Shown: one piece after another, positions 47,556 through 57,680 of the stretch
How positions within the stretch are numbered: the stretch's first letter is position 1
How the letters are laid out: each line of letters begins with the position of its first letter
Source: Ectobius pallidus
Lineage: Eukaryota; Arthropoda; Insecta; Blattodea; Ectobiidae
Reading direction: 5' to 3'
DNA length: 64,000 bases
NCBI GenBank assembly: GCA_964059195.1
Contig: CAXKWD010000005.1
Coordinates: 151,805,265-151,869,264 of the forward strand
Notes under the pieces: model-generated
What the model was told of the DNA's origin: nothing
What the model saw: the letters and a program-made list of their open reading frames with translations, nothing else
Databases searched by the model: none
Position numbers and translations under genes: made by a program

Positions 47556-48258
47556 GTTGCATGTATCTAAGGGGGAAAACTATGTTGGAAAATTCCCATA
47601 TCAGCAAGTTATTGGTTGTCTAATGTACTTAGCAGTTCTAACCAGACCTGATATTACTTATGCAGTTGGATTTTTGAGTCAATTTAACAATTGCTATTCT
47701 AGAGAACATTGTGCATATGTAAAGCGTCTATTGAGATATTTAAAATGTACTAAACATTACGGTTTGAAGTACACTGCTGATGGAAATTCAATATTAGAAG
47801 GATATGTAGATGCAGATTGGGGTGCAAATGTTATAGATAGGAAGTCATATACAGGATATTGTTTCACTTTATCTGGTTGTGTAATTTCTTGGGAAACTAA
47901 AAAACAAACTACTGTAGCCTTGTCTAGTAGTGAGGCCGAATATATGGCTATTACAGAAGCATGTAAAGAAGCTGTTTATTTGAGAAACTTACTATATGAA
48001 ATTACACAAAATTTGTATACCATTGATTTGTTCAACGATAATCAGAGTGCACAAAAGCTAACTATGAATCCAATGTTTCACAAGCGTACAAAACACATAG
48101 ACATTAAGTTTCACTTTTGTAGAGAATGTGTAGTAAATAAAATTATAAATGTGAAGTATTTGCCTACAGCTGAGATGCCAGCTGATGTATTCACGAAGGC
48201 TTTATGTGTTGTGAAACATTATAAGTTTTTGGATGTATTAGGTATTCAAAGGTTGTAA
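47509..48258 (+). CDS. Copia RT end and RNase H (second frame)
   Basis: Open for about 249 codons in a different phase from gag-pol; there is no natural ATG, so it is the continuation of the polyprotein beyond a deletion. Real similarity starts near a TPTETKLHV segment, then the RT connection with IGCLMYLAVLTRPDI at about residues 35-50. The RNase H domain has the acidic residues in YVDADW, SSSEAEYMA and FNDNQSA, and ends with the KHIDIKFHF segment and DVFTKAL seen at Copia C termini. The RT palm with the YVDD box is absent: roughly 1.1 kb are missing compared with intact Copia elements (inference from family length). Confidence 0.88.
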   Translation: MLKFFHKLKITPTETKLHVSKGENYVGKFPYQQVIGCLMYLAVLTRPDITYAVGFLSQFNNCYSREHCAYVKRLLRYLKCTKHYGLKYTADGNSILEGYVDADWGANVIDRKSYTGYCFTLSGCVISWETKKQTTVALSSSEAEYMAITEACKEAVYLRNLLYEITQNLYTIDLFNDNQSAQKLTMNPMFHKRTKHIDIKFHFCRECVVNKIINVKYLPTAEMPADVFTKALCVVKHYKFLDVLGIQRL

Positions 48259-48289
48259 TATTTTTTTGTATATCCATATTGTTAGATAT

Positions 48290-48297
48290 AGTGGGGG
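48290..48297 (+). other. Copia polypurine tract
   Basis: agtggggg immediately before the 3' LTR. Confidence 0.85.
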
Positions 48298-48441
48298 TGT
48301 TAAAGGTCTAATATCTACACAATATGTTACTAGTGCTGCCATCCGTCTTGCATTGTTGGCAGACATGTTTGTTTGTCTTTTGTCTCTAGAATAAATTTTA
48401 TTCTGTGCCACTCGTCAGTGGGAATACGTTGTTTTATTATA
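48298..48441 (+). repeat. Copia 3' LTR
   Basis: 144 bp, identical to the 5' LTR. Followed by the GCTTG duplication. Confidence 0.95.
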
Positions 48442-48878
48442 GCTTGTGTCCTTTTTGTGCTGCCATAGCAACCAGAAAAGAAAGAGCACCACTGAAATAT
48501 ATTTTTTGAAGCATAATACGTCAATATTGTTGATCGCTTCGATTTTTGATTAATTTTTTTATATCATTACGACACAGAGATCTTAATCTTTTTACATAAG
48601 TGGATAGAATGCTACCAAAATAGGAAAACATTGAATGATTTGACCGATTGATTTGGGTTAGGAAACTCGGAACTAAGTTTTTTTCCCCGGCAGTGCACTT
48701 TAATCGTGAATTTTCTTAATGCGCTTCGAAGCCGGATTTTTAGCTTTTTAATTATTAATCGTTTTAATTGTTTATGCATGATTTGCGTGTAATGTTAAGG
48801 TTCATTAATAGTTTAATTTCGAATCCGTAGGCCTATGCCCATGTGGACAACACAAGATTAGTTTTAATCTTTTAATTA

Positions 48879-49522
48879 CAGTATTTTACGGACCATAAGA
48901 CGCCCCGGACCGTAAGACGCACCTTAATTCTAGGATGGAAATGTAAAGGAAAAGAAATTTAACGTGATTCTTAACGAAACATTTTAAAGGGAATTTTTCT
49001 AATATACTTCGTTGCATAAACAATGGAATCGGTGTAAATTACTTCTAACTTAAAATATGCATTGTACGTAAATCTCTTCCGTACAGGTGCATCGCATAAA
49101 TTTTAACAACTGAAATGATTTCTTATGAAAAATTGAAAATAATTTTACACCCTCTCACCCTCAGAATACGGTGAGTGTAACGGGACAAGGCTGTTTAGAG
49201 GTCATGCCCTTCATTTAAACCACCCAGCGGAGGCAACTCCTTTTGTATAAAAGAACTCAACATTCCTTTCTTTTTGCATTGTATACCTGGCTTCCAACTA
49301 CCCTCATTTTACGAGTGTTACAAGTGCACTGATGTACATCCTGTGCTAAAATTTGTGTTTTACCGTTTTCAACACCTTGTGCATAGGCCTAACTATGGTA
49401 TTCCGGCAATATTTACCATAATATTAATAGTTTTAGTGTACTTCGGACCAGTAGATGCACCCAACTTTTAAGGCTTTGTTTTCAAGGTAAAAAAAGTGCG
49501 TCTTATGGTCCGTAAAATACGG
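48879..49522. mobile_element. 644-bp TA-flanked TIR element
   Basis: TA on both sides (48877-48878 and 49523-49524). Ends cagtattttacggaccataa and the inverse of the right end, ccgtattttacggaccataa, match at 24 of 25 bp through aagacgc. The word ggaccgtaagacgcacc recurs just inside the left end, and a diverged cggaccagtagatgcacc near the right end. TA target fits the Tc1/mariner/pogo superfamily. No transposase. Confidence 0.85.
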
Positions 49523-49674
49523 TATTTATTTACTACGTACAACAATAAAATCTACAATAAAATTATGTAGTTCATATAATTTGTGTAAACAAATCTTGAG
49601 CCTTCTACCACCCCCGGAGCCTTTGACCATGGGCCATACCGGTCCCAATAACGTTTCGGTACATTTGTTGATGT

Positions 49675-49790
49675 CAGTGTTAATAAATATAATGTTCTAA
49701 TTATTTTTCTGTTACAATAATGATTTAAATATAACATCTAGCGGCGCATGAAGCCGCAGGCACTTGCCACTAAATAACACAATGAACATC
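49675..49790 (+). mobile_element. Helitron-like 3' end remnant
   Basis: gttaataaatataatgttct and gcatgaagccgcaggcactt match the end zone of copy 1 (25783-26526). The following gtgacctttctaag, then gtagataaattcaaagca, resembles the sequence just left of copy 2 (44210-44255). Confidence 0.45.
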
Positions 49791-50819
49791 TTATTAATGT
49801 GACCTTTCTAAGTGAGAGAAGGGTATATATGTAGATAAATTCAAAGCATTTTTAAAAACCATTTGACACTAAATTCGGGTTACAAACAAAATAGTGAAAT
49901 AGCAAAAGCAATTTACAGTATAAAGCCCGTAACAGCTTTAGTTTGTTTGCGTTATATAGATGACATGATTCGCACAGGTGGTGGAGCGTATCACATTATC
50001 AGTTCCGCGATACGCCCTTATTCATCGCGACACTGCCATTGTGATCGTATCGCTCCGCTATTCCAGAGCCACATTATTCTGAACTATTCAATCACTTCGT
50101 TGCTAGACAGTGAGAATGCGTTGTTCACTGTTCTGATTAAGATAACGCCATCAATTAACTTGATATTCTTCGCGGATTCCTTACGATCAACCATACAGGG
50201 TGTTCAAAAATAAATTGCAATAACTTCATTAAAATGTAATTAATTAAACACAACATACGCAGGGCCACTAATACGAACATGCTGTTTTTCATCGTAATCA
50301 TATTAGAGGATGACACACTTTATTACTCACTTCTTCTTCCTTACCTTCTCGTTTCGTTTGTTCGTCTGTAAATTTTGTTGTTGCTCAGTCAGTACGAAAT
50401 GCGCTGTTTGATTTTCCAGTTCGGCATCAATATTCCTTTAAAGTAAAAAAACTACGCCCCTTTCAAAATGAAGAGATTTTCTTACGAGAGGTTTATTGTT
50501 CAAAGAACTACTACCACTAGTAGTGTACCACTAGTAGTAGTAGTAGTAATAATAATAATATTACATTCATTCTCCTTTACTATCCTCCGGTGCGTAGTTT
50601 GTAACTGCCTGTCTACTTTACAATTTTCTGCACATTGTTTTTCCGCACCCTATATTGGCCTATATGGGTGTATTTGTGTGTAAGTAAAAGTTTATATACA
50701 ATAATCTGTGGTTCATGAACGCTTATAGATCTATCTTGAATGTTAACTGTATAATAACAGTGGGAGCCCGGTCAAAAAAATCACTACTTAATGTGCCTCA
50801 CGGTACTGCATATGACATA
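49791..50819. other. No recognisable gene
   Basis: A 116-codon frame at 49863-50213 (+) contains a YIDD word but no other polymerase motif. cagggtgttcaaaaataaat near 50205 resembles a MITE end, without a partner that I could find. A (TAG)n/(TAA)n tract lies near 50517-50565. Confidence 0.35.
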
Positions 50820-51000
50820 ACTTGTCTTTCTGTGAGTTAGACCATTAGGGTAATTAGTCATAGGAGAGAGGTTCCATCTGGCGATGTGAATTGAACTCCG
50901 GTTTAATTCAGTTGGTAGATCATTGGCGCGGTTAGCCAAAGGTCCTGGGTTCAAGTCCCAGTGTCGGAATAATTTTTCTTCTATAATATTCTCAAGTAGT
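50820..51000 (+). mobile_element. tRNA-derived SINE, family 3
   Basis: Box A-like ttaattcagttggtagatca, an anticodon-arm-like ttggc/gccaa stem, box B-like gggttcaagtccca. The stem loop lacks the usual U33, so it is not a working tRNA. Flanks match 12230-12400. Confidence 0.7.
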
Positions 51001-52339
51001 GTCCAACAGAGACAATAATTCTGTGGTTAATGAATGCTTATATATCTATGTTTATATATTTCTTTTATATAGTCCTAAATATATATAGGCCTAAGTAATA
51101 AATTAGTTAATCTTCTCAGAGAAAATATTGCATAATATTTTCACGATTCAGTTTATTTTGAAATAGGTAACTTTATACCTTCCCAGTTACGCTTTTGTAA
51201 GATATTGGATTGCCTAAATGGTATCTTGCTTTCATCTTTTAAAGGGTTTTACTCAATCACGGCACCAAAGGGATGTTAGTGCGGTTTTCACTTTGAACTG
51301 AAGTAGCCTGTGGCGAGAAAGAATGCCTCTTACTGTGTGATCTATTCTTCCCATCTTCAACACAAAGCACGACAACTAAAATAAGCACCCAATCTGTCAT
51401 TACTCTGTGTGAACATGAAGCAAATATAATATTATATTCTAGCGCGTTATTATTCCTTGTCCTAGCATTACAATGACTAGGGCCCGAAAGTTTATGAAAA
51501 ATCATATTTTTTAACAATTCATTTTAGTAAATACTAGTGTTAAAATGTGTACAAGATATGAAAGAAATAAGAGAAAACTGTTGGTCTCATTTTGCATATT
51601 GTTGCATTTTGTTGTTGTAGTTTTGCGATAATAATTTTGCTTGATATTAAATAGTTTTAAGGTCAATGCACATTTGCGTCATTTTGACAGCTGTAATATT
51701 AGGTTTATGTGCTTTTAATTCTACTGCATTGCGTTAGTAAAGAATTGTGCTACTTTATATCCATGTATCCATGGTGACAGTTTTAATTATACGTTGTTAT
51801 TCTCCTAGTAAGAAACTACGCGTTCCTTTCAAGAAATTGCCTGTCATAAATGCATAAAAGAAGCTGTAAAATGTCGCATGATTTTCTAGTTATAAACTGT
51901 CTTATCTTCCTTTTCAAGGAATGCGATCACTAGAAAGTGCTGTTTGCTATGTAGATAGATTCAGACATAAAATGATAAAACCCTACATTGTATTGTCTTG
52001 AATTATTACCGTATCAACTTGGATTACATCCTTTTTAATGAAAATATTAAAATGTTCGATGAAACGAACTCCTTCACTGACAACTTTATGAAAAGAAGAT
52101 GTTGTTTTATTACTCGTTTCTAACAATATTGCAGTTAGATGAGATGAAGCCGTCTCAGGAGATCAGTGCTAGCTAGCTGGTTTGAATACCACGGAGCTGA
52201 AATCAAAATTAATGTAATTGTTGTAGGAGTAAAAACTTGGCAACAATTCGGGATTTCGAGTTTTTATTGAAGGGACCAAAAACTGTTAATTTCTTTTTTT
52301 TTCTTTTTTCCTTACAAAATTCCTTAACAGGTATTCAAT
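51001..52339. other. A+T-rich DNA without a recognisable gene
   Basis: Frames at 51257-51517 and 52237-52422 have no motif. Confidence 0.4.
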
Positions 52340-52465
52340 TGAATTGCCATGATTTAAGAACCTGGATCCCGACAGGTTGCAGCCCTGTAAGGCCCGGGCG
52401 GCTTGGGTCGCTTAAATCCTAAAAGGGAGAGGTAAAACTAAGATAAAGAATACAGAAAGAGAGAA
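52340..52465 (+). mobile_element. SINE family 5 3' fragment
   Basis: gcccgggcggcttgggtcgc and cttaaatcctaaaagggag are the reverse complement of 13550-13620, followed by a (GAAA)-like tail. Confidence 0.65.
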
Positions 52466-52723
52466 AGATCAAACCCTTGTCATTTAAATGACACAAAAAG
52501 TTATTGAACACTTAATACAATTCAATTTTAAACATATCTACACAACGAGCTCCATATAATTCCAACGTTATAAACAATTTTTTTAAAAATATGTTTTTAT
52601 TTTTATTTTATTTCTGATGGACCTTCTAACACTACAAAGTATGAAAATTATTACTATGATAGTAGCCTACACAACATACATGTAGCCTATATATATATCA
52701 ATTTCCATACTAGGGGGAAAGTG

Positions 52724-52968
52724 ACAGTTTTTGGCAGGTTTAAGAACCATATTTTAAAATATTTTATATACTACCTAAGTTTTCTAATTTTATTTGAAAA
52801 TTTCAAGTGCTAAGTATTTATTAGACTTTAATGAGTAAATTGACAAAACATTCTTAAGAAATACAACATAAATGTTTACAATAGGATGACCCAAATTTTC
52901 ACATTCAAAATTACAGTTTTTGGCAGGGAAGTTACATTTCTTGGCAGGTGTGTATACAGTTATTGGCA
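52724..52968 (+). promoter_or_regulatory. Left subterminal iterons, four copies
   Basis: acagtttttggcagg (52724), acagtttttggcaggg (52913), acatttcttggcagg (52934) and acagttattggca (52956), all in the same orientation. Probable transposase-binding sites (inference). Confidence 0.75.
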
Positions 52969-53012
52969 TGACAATTTTTTGACTGCTTTTAACGAAATGT
53001 ATAACTTACAAT

Positions 53013-55193
53013 CTAATTTTCATCATCGTTATTGTCATTGTCACTCATGGAAATACACAAAGAATCATCGGAATCATTCTCATTTACAATATAACATATA
53101 TGACACACAAAATCATCAGAATCATCCTCATCAGGAATGTGCTGTACATGACTCTTTGGTAAACATCTCAAATGGAAGAGTTTAGTGCACATAGAACATT
53201 CCAAATGCTCTTCTTTTCCAATTTTAATATTGCGGGCACAAACGTAACATAATCCCTGCTTTTGAGAAGACATAATTTCTTTCTCAGGAGTGGTGTTCTT
53301 CATAGGTTTTTTCTTCTTACTTCCTTCCCTGTTGATCTGATTCTTCTCTTCCCTCTTCCGCTTCCTTTCTTCCTTGTCTTGTTGCTCTTTTCTCTTTTTC
53401 TCTGCCTTATCCTCCTGTAATTTTTTCCAGGCCGAACTTGTAATGACAAATGGCTGGCGTTGTATTTGGCGCTTTCCTTTCCTTTTAGGCGATTCAGGCC
53501 ACAACAGAATCTCGTTCAGTCCCGAAGATGTTACTTGCTTCTCCTGATATGAAACTGAAATCTGTTTTTCCCCTGTCTTGGGACTAGAGAACAACAGTTG
53601 CCTACTTACAGATGCCACAGATCTTTTAGGTGTTGATTGGAAGACTTCTGCTTCTTGAGGTGTTTTTGATGGACCAGCTATTGGTTCGATGTCACCTGTG
53701 GTGGGAGCAAGTTGATGAGAATTTCTTGGCTGTCTTTCTTCAGGTCTGCAGATACTACCCTCTTCTTGGGATTTGGTTGAAGAACCATTTGTGGGTGAAC
53801 TAGAAGTCAGTGGTTCGCCTTTATTGAAAAATTCGTTCCATATTCTGAACAGAATGAAAAACTCATTATTATGGGCATCTTCACACTCTCTTTCAATGTT
53901 CTTGAACTTTTCCATTAACTCTTGGCCCACAAACTTGCAAAATTCTTCATATTCCATTTTTGGCAACGGTTTTTTGGAGACAATAGGGGAATTTACTTTC
54001 ACTCCCATGCTACCAAGACACTTACTGTAGTCAATTGCATTGGGATTCCATGGGAATAAGCCACAAGCTCGAAATCCATTTTGAAGTGTGTCTGGTTTCA
54101 CATGCTTATCCAACACACACTTTAAAACAGGACAAAACTGATCCTTCTTTAGTTCTTCATTTGGATGGCTTATGTTCCATTCGTGTACTCCCTTCCGCCA
54201 ACCTTCTTTTATAGGCCTAAATGCTGCCACATCTGCTGGTTGAAGAATTCGTGTTGCATTGGGGTACAGGGCAATCAAGATGATTCCAACTTCTGTGCAT
54301 AATTGACTAATTTGACACGTAAGGTGGCTTTTGTGTCCATCCACGAAAAGAATTATGGGAGTTTGAATATTCTTTTCTTTAATGAAAGGCGTGAAAACAT
54401 TGGCAATATATTCATAAAACACCTCAGCTTTCATCCAACCTGTATCACTGCGGCCGATACCCCATGAATCAGGCACAGAATTTACAACCTCTGCTGGTAT
54501 CCTTTGATAGGGAAATACCACCATGGGAGGAACCATCATTCCACTTCCGGAGAAACTGAACATAACTGTTAAAGAAGTCTTTGAACTCCCTTGTTCTACC
54601 TCATACACATTCTTAGCTCCTTTGGGTCCTAATACCTTCGAGTTTTTAGGGTTGAGTACGAAGCATGTCTCGTCTGCATTGAAAACCCTGTTTCCATCCT
54701 CAAGTATCTCAAAATTATTTTCAGCTTTTAAACACTCAGAAATTTGGCTGAACCAATTTCGAATGTCTTTTTCACTTACGCAGCCACTTGCTGCTGTGAC
54801 AGGTTCACTTGTTCGACAGGCTAATTCAGGGTGCCTTCTTAGAAACGCCCTATACCAACCAACTCCCGGTCTATTGTCTTTAAATGGATTTGGTCTACTA
54901 TTTAACTCAAGAAATTCCTTCACACTAGTAATTATATCTTCTTTGCGCCGAGGAAATCCCTTATTGCTACTATCAATGATCCACCTAGATAGAGTATTTT
55001 CTTCCTCTTCAGATAGAATAGGAGACGGGCCACGCTCTTTTCTTACAGATGCCTGCTTCATGTGGAACTGTATAGTCGCTCGAGGAATGTTATATTTTTT
55101 TGCTGCAGCATTTTTAGAAAGTCCCCTTTTTATTTGATCTATTGCAGCCTCCAGATCTGAAGAAGTATATTTTTTTTTAGTTTTAGATGACAT
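53013..55193 (-). CDS. pogo-like DDE transposase with C-terminal PHD finger
   Basis: 726 residues, uninterrupted, ATG at 55193 and stop TAG at 53013. N-terminal psq-type helix-turn-helix about residues 8-50 (SDLEAAIDQI, then KNAAAKKYNIPRATI), followed by a CENP-B-like second DNA-binding segment about 58-130. DDE_1 catalytic core with D174 (FNADET), D285 (FVDGHKSH) and D321 (LQPADVAAF), 35 residues between the last two. A basic, lysine-rich stretch about 570-635 may localise it to the nucleus. The C-terminal C4HC3 PHD finger has C649, C652, C666, C669, H674, C677, C697 and C700, then an acidic tail. A domesticated host gene is the alternative, but the surrounding TIRs and TA duplication argue for a mobile, possibly active copy. 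Confidence 0.93.
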   Translation of the reverse strand: MSSKTKKKYTSSDLEAAIDQIKRGLSKNAAAKKYNIPRATIQFHMKQASVRKERGPSPILSEEEENTLSRWIIDSSNKGFPRRKEDIITSVKEFLELNSRPNPFKDNRPGVGWYRAFLRRHPELACRTSEPVTAASGCVSEKDIRNWFSQISECLKAENNFEILEDGNRVFNADETCFVLNPKNSKVLGPKGAKNVYEVEQGSSKTSLTVMFSFSGSGMMVPPMVVFPYQRIPAEVVNSVPDSWGIGRSDTGWMKAEVFYEYIANVFTPFIKEKNIQTPIILFVDGHKSHLTCQISQLCTEVGIILIALYPNATRILQPADVAAFRPIKEGWRKGVHEWNISHPNEELKKDQFCPVLKCVLDKHVKPDTLQNGFRACGLFPWNPNAIDYSKCLGSMGVKVNSPIVSKKPLPKMEYEEFCKFVGQELMEKFKNIERECEDAHNNEFFILFRIWNEFFNKGEPLTSSSPTNGSSTKSQEEGSICRPEERQPRNSHQLAPTTGDIEPIAGPSKTPQEAEVFQSTPKRSVASVSRQLLFSSPKTGEKQISVSYQEKQVTSSGLNEILLWPESPKRKGKRQIQRQPFVITSSAWKKLQEDKAEKKRKEQQDKEERKRKREEKNQINREGSKKKKPMKNTTPEKEIMSSQKQGLCYVCARNIKIGKEEHLECSMCTKLFHLRCLPKSHVQHIPDEDDSDDFVCHICYIVNENDSDDSLCISMSDNDNNDDEN

Positions 55194-55285
55194 CCTGGTG
55201 TCTGTAGAATAAAAATAAATCGCTTCAATCAGTGAGAATCACAGGACTGAATATTCATGTAGGCCTAAAATAATATTGTGCATGT

Positions 55286-55570
55286 CCCTGCCAATATCTG
55301 TAGATGGCAGATTACTATGGCATATATAGTATATTGGCACCCCTGCCAACAACTGTACTACTCATTATTATTAGATATACAGTACATTGGCACCCCCTGC
55401 CAACAACTGTAACTAATCAACGGAGAGCAGTTTCATTTATACATAATCCATCTATGCATCCACGCAAATAAGAAACTATGGCAATAATAATACACTACGA
55501 AATTACAGATATTGGCAGGGGGTGCCAAGAAATGAAATAAGGAAAAGAAATTGTTACAGATATTGGCACC
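55286..55570. promoter_or_regulatory. TTGGCA dyads upstream of the transposase
   Basis: ccctgccaatatctgta (55286), the palindromes ttggcacccctgccaa (55334), ttggcaccccctgccaa (55387) and ttggcagggggtgccaa (55512), and acagatattggcacc (55556). They lie in the 5' flank of the transposase and could bind it for transposition or self-regulation (inference). Confidence 0.75.
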
Positions 55571-55908
55571 ATGTTTAGTATCAAATTGTTAGGTTATAGA
55601 GTATTAATGAGGATGGTAAACCCTATAATAATGCTCAAAGATCATATGTAAGTTAAAGTGCAAAACATTACATGAATTATAAGTCAGTACTTACAATGGA
55701 AACTGCACTCTGCTCCTTAAGATTTTCTTTATTTTATACCAACGACAACAGCGTGAGTAACATCAACTTGAAATGTAACCAGGTGGACAAAAATGGAGTG
55801 AACTCTTGGTTATTGCATTGTTGCCTACAACATCAGGAATAAAATATTCCAGTCGGGCAAACTTTAACACTTAAATTTACCTTAGTATAACTGAAAACAA
55901 CAAGCGAC

Positions 55909-55940
55909 TGCCAATAACTGTAACCCTGCCAAAAACTGTA
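55909..55940 (-). promoter_or_regulatory. Right terminal iterons, two tandem copies
   Basis: tgccaataactgta (55909) and ccctgccaaaaactgt (55925), oriented opposite to the left-end copies. Confidence 0.75.
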
Positions 55941-55955
55941 CACAACACCCTAGTA

Positions 55956-56057
55956 ATAATTCCTAGTAATAATTATATATATGTAGGGTTAGTTAAAAGT
56001 CCCGGACGAATTAAATAATTTTTTAAGAATGTTGTTCAACACACACGCGGGGAGAGC
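55956..56057. other. Short unique interval
   Basis: Nothing recognisable before the (GA)n tract. Confidence 0.4.
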
Positions 56058-56160
<103 letters not shown>

Positions 56161-56969
56161 GAGGCAGGACAAATGCTTGTCTACGAAGTAAGGAAAACAA
56201 AATTGGCACGAAATACGAATACTGGAATTGTTCTCTTTTTACGCCTGCATAATGAAGCAGTAACAATGACAAGCACGTACGTGAGGGTTATTATTATTAT
56301 GGCCTAGGTAACGTATCAGTTTCCATGTCAATGCGCCCCACACACATCTCCTAGTAATGCAAATTGAAAATTTCCTGTAAGTTACTAAAACAGGGTTGCC
56401 AGGTTTTTCCACATCACTGTAGCCAACTGCAGAACAAGTAACCAAAACATTGTTATATCGTAAATCCAACGAAATGAGGATATAAAAGGTATGCTCACCA
56501 CAGATACACATATAGGTTTGTCACCGAAAATTGTATTTTTGGATTTACTGGACCTCAAAACGTGTGTTCATGCAGACATCAGGTTAGACATAGAATTTTA
56601 GGTTCGGATACCATTCTTGCTATAACTATAGAACTATGGTACGGTGGAGAGTAAAAAATAAAACAATTAGTAAAACATAAAAAGTCTCTCGTACTTAGAT
56701 GTTAGTGAGAAATGGTAAATTCTTGTAAAAAAATAATAACTCAGGTTACAGGGCGAAGTTCAATAGACATACAAATCCATAAATGATATGTAAGGTGTCT
56801 AATATATTGCATGTAGTAGTTTAAGACAAAATAGATCACGAATTAGATTATTTTATGTACTGGACTGGGATTTATTTTAACGAAACACTAATCCAGTGCC
56901 TTTGCAGCGTTTTTGTATTGTTTTAAGATTTGTTTAGGCCTACCTTATTTTCCATAGGCTATCTCACAC
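56161..56969. other. No recognisable gene
   Basis: A+T-rich; TAGGCCTA at 56935. Confidence 0.4.
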
Positions 56970-57065
56970 AAACAGCTATGCCCGAGGTGGGACTCGAACC
57001 CGCAGTCTCTTTTACCGCAGCTTCAAAGCAACATGCCTTAGGTAGCACGGGTAAGCAGACAGACT
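56970..57065 (-). mobile_element. tRNA-like sequence, probably a SINE head
   Basis: On the minus strand a gcgggttcgagtcccacctc box B follows a degraded box A (gtgctacctaaggcatg-like). The acceptor stem is not convincing. Confidence 0.5.
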
Positions 57066-57420
57066 AGAATTTCTGCTCCACTTAAAATTCAACTTCGTTG
57101 TCCTGACTGCTAGTCTCATGAAAATGTCACTTCTAGATTCGACCTCAGACCTTTAGCTATCCATAATCTGAATTAAGTTTAATAGGTCGAATAAAGTAAT
57201 TTGTAAAACTACTCAACGCTGTCGACATTCCTCTCACATTAGTTTTCATCTCAATTAATTACGTCTGCAAATATTATTCAACTGTTATCTTAATTGTTAT
57301 GAATTTCCATCTCCGTGCGATGCTCATAATGACGTCACTTGAGAACTGACACTTGCTGCATGCTTAGGAGTGTGACACAGTTTATATTCTGTCTAATTCT
57401 ATGTTATAATCGTTGCATGA
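57066..57420. other. No recognisable gene
   Basis: Nothing anchored. Confidence 0.35.
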
Positions 57421-57620
57421 ATGTTAAGACATATATGGGTCGATTTTTTTATTCTTTCATATCACTTTCAGAATTAATAAAATCAGTTAAACTGATATAA
57501 CAAAGTGTCAGGATACCAGAATGTTAAGACATATATGGGTCGATTTTTTTATTCTTTCGTATCACTTCCAGAATTAATAAAATCAGTTAAACTGATATAT
57601 CAAAGTGTCAGAATACCAGA
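57421..57620. repeat. Two-copy 100-bp tandem duplication at a CCAGAATG-family end
   Basis: atgttaagacatatatgggt starts at 57421 and 57521. Each unit ends in the family end word (ataccaga + atg), with a few differences such as ttcatatc against ttcgtatc. The right side continues to about 57680 as a family fragment. Confidence 0.85.
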
Positions 57621-57680
57621 ATGTAGTGATAATTTCAGTTATGATAGGCCCATGCTGAAAATAAGTTATTTTTATAATAG

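Larger units (their letters stand above)
44568..48441 (+). mobile_element. Ty1/Copia LTR retrotransposon, RT-deleted
   Basis: 3874-bp element with 144-bp LTRs, identical by eye at all positions, a 5-bp target duplication (GCTTG), an internal-tRNA primer site and a polypurine tract. The body encodes Gag (zinc knuckle), protease, integrase and RNase H in Copia order, which separates it from Gypsy/Bel. Most of the reverse transcriptase is missing and there is a frameshift early in gag, so it cannot move on its own. It is inserted in a Helitron-like repeat whose other copy (25783-26526) shows the uninterrupted site. Confidence 0.95.
44298..48835 (+). mobile_element. Helitron-like repeat, copy 2, split by Copia
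   Basis: 44298-44567 and 48442-about 48800 follow copy 1 (25783-26526) in order: aataagaggaaatgtttgtc, gagcgaaaaactggcagaaaacgtg-type and aagcatcagttttt segments before the Copia insertion, then agaaaagaaagagcacc, ttgatcgcttcgattttt and a gatttttagctttttaatta segment after it. The 3' end is degraded; a further Helitron-type end lies at about 49690-49780. Confidence 0.6.
52710..55953 (-). mobile_element. Complete pogo-like DNA transposon, 3244 bp
   Basis: TA flanks both sides (52708-52709 and 55954-55955). Ends ctaggg, then acagtttttggcagg about 15 bp in, on both arms (left 52724-52739; right, inverted, 55925-55940). One intact transposase gene lies on the minus strand. Subterminal zones carry repeated TTGGCA words. 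The long upstream region (55194-55953) holds most of them and probably the promoter. A TA target, DDE_1-type transposase and psq-type HTH place it in the pogo group of Tc1/mariner. Confidence 0.92.

Noticed and set aside
49863..50213. 116-codon frame with a YIDD word, like a reverse-transcriptase active site
   Set aside because: No other RT motif, no neighbouring pol sequence and no repeat boundary; most likely chance.
50886..50967. A functional tRNA gene
   Set aside because: The loop lacks U33 and the flanks are shared with another copy at 12230, so it is a SINE head.
54523..55137. 204-codon plus-strand frame
   Set aside because: Antisense shadow of the transposase gene, with no recognisable domain.
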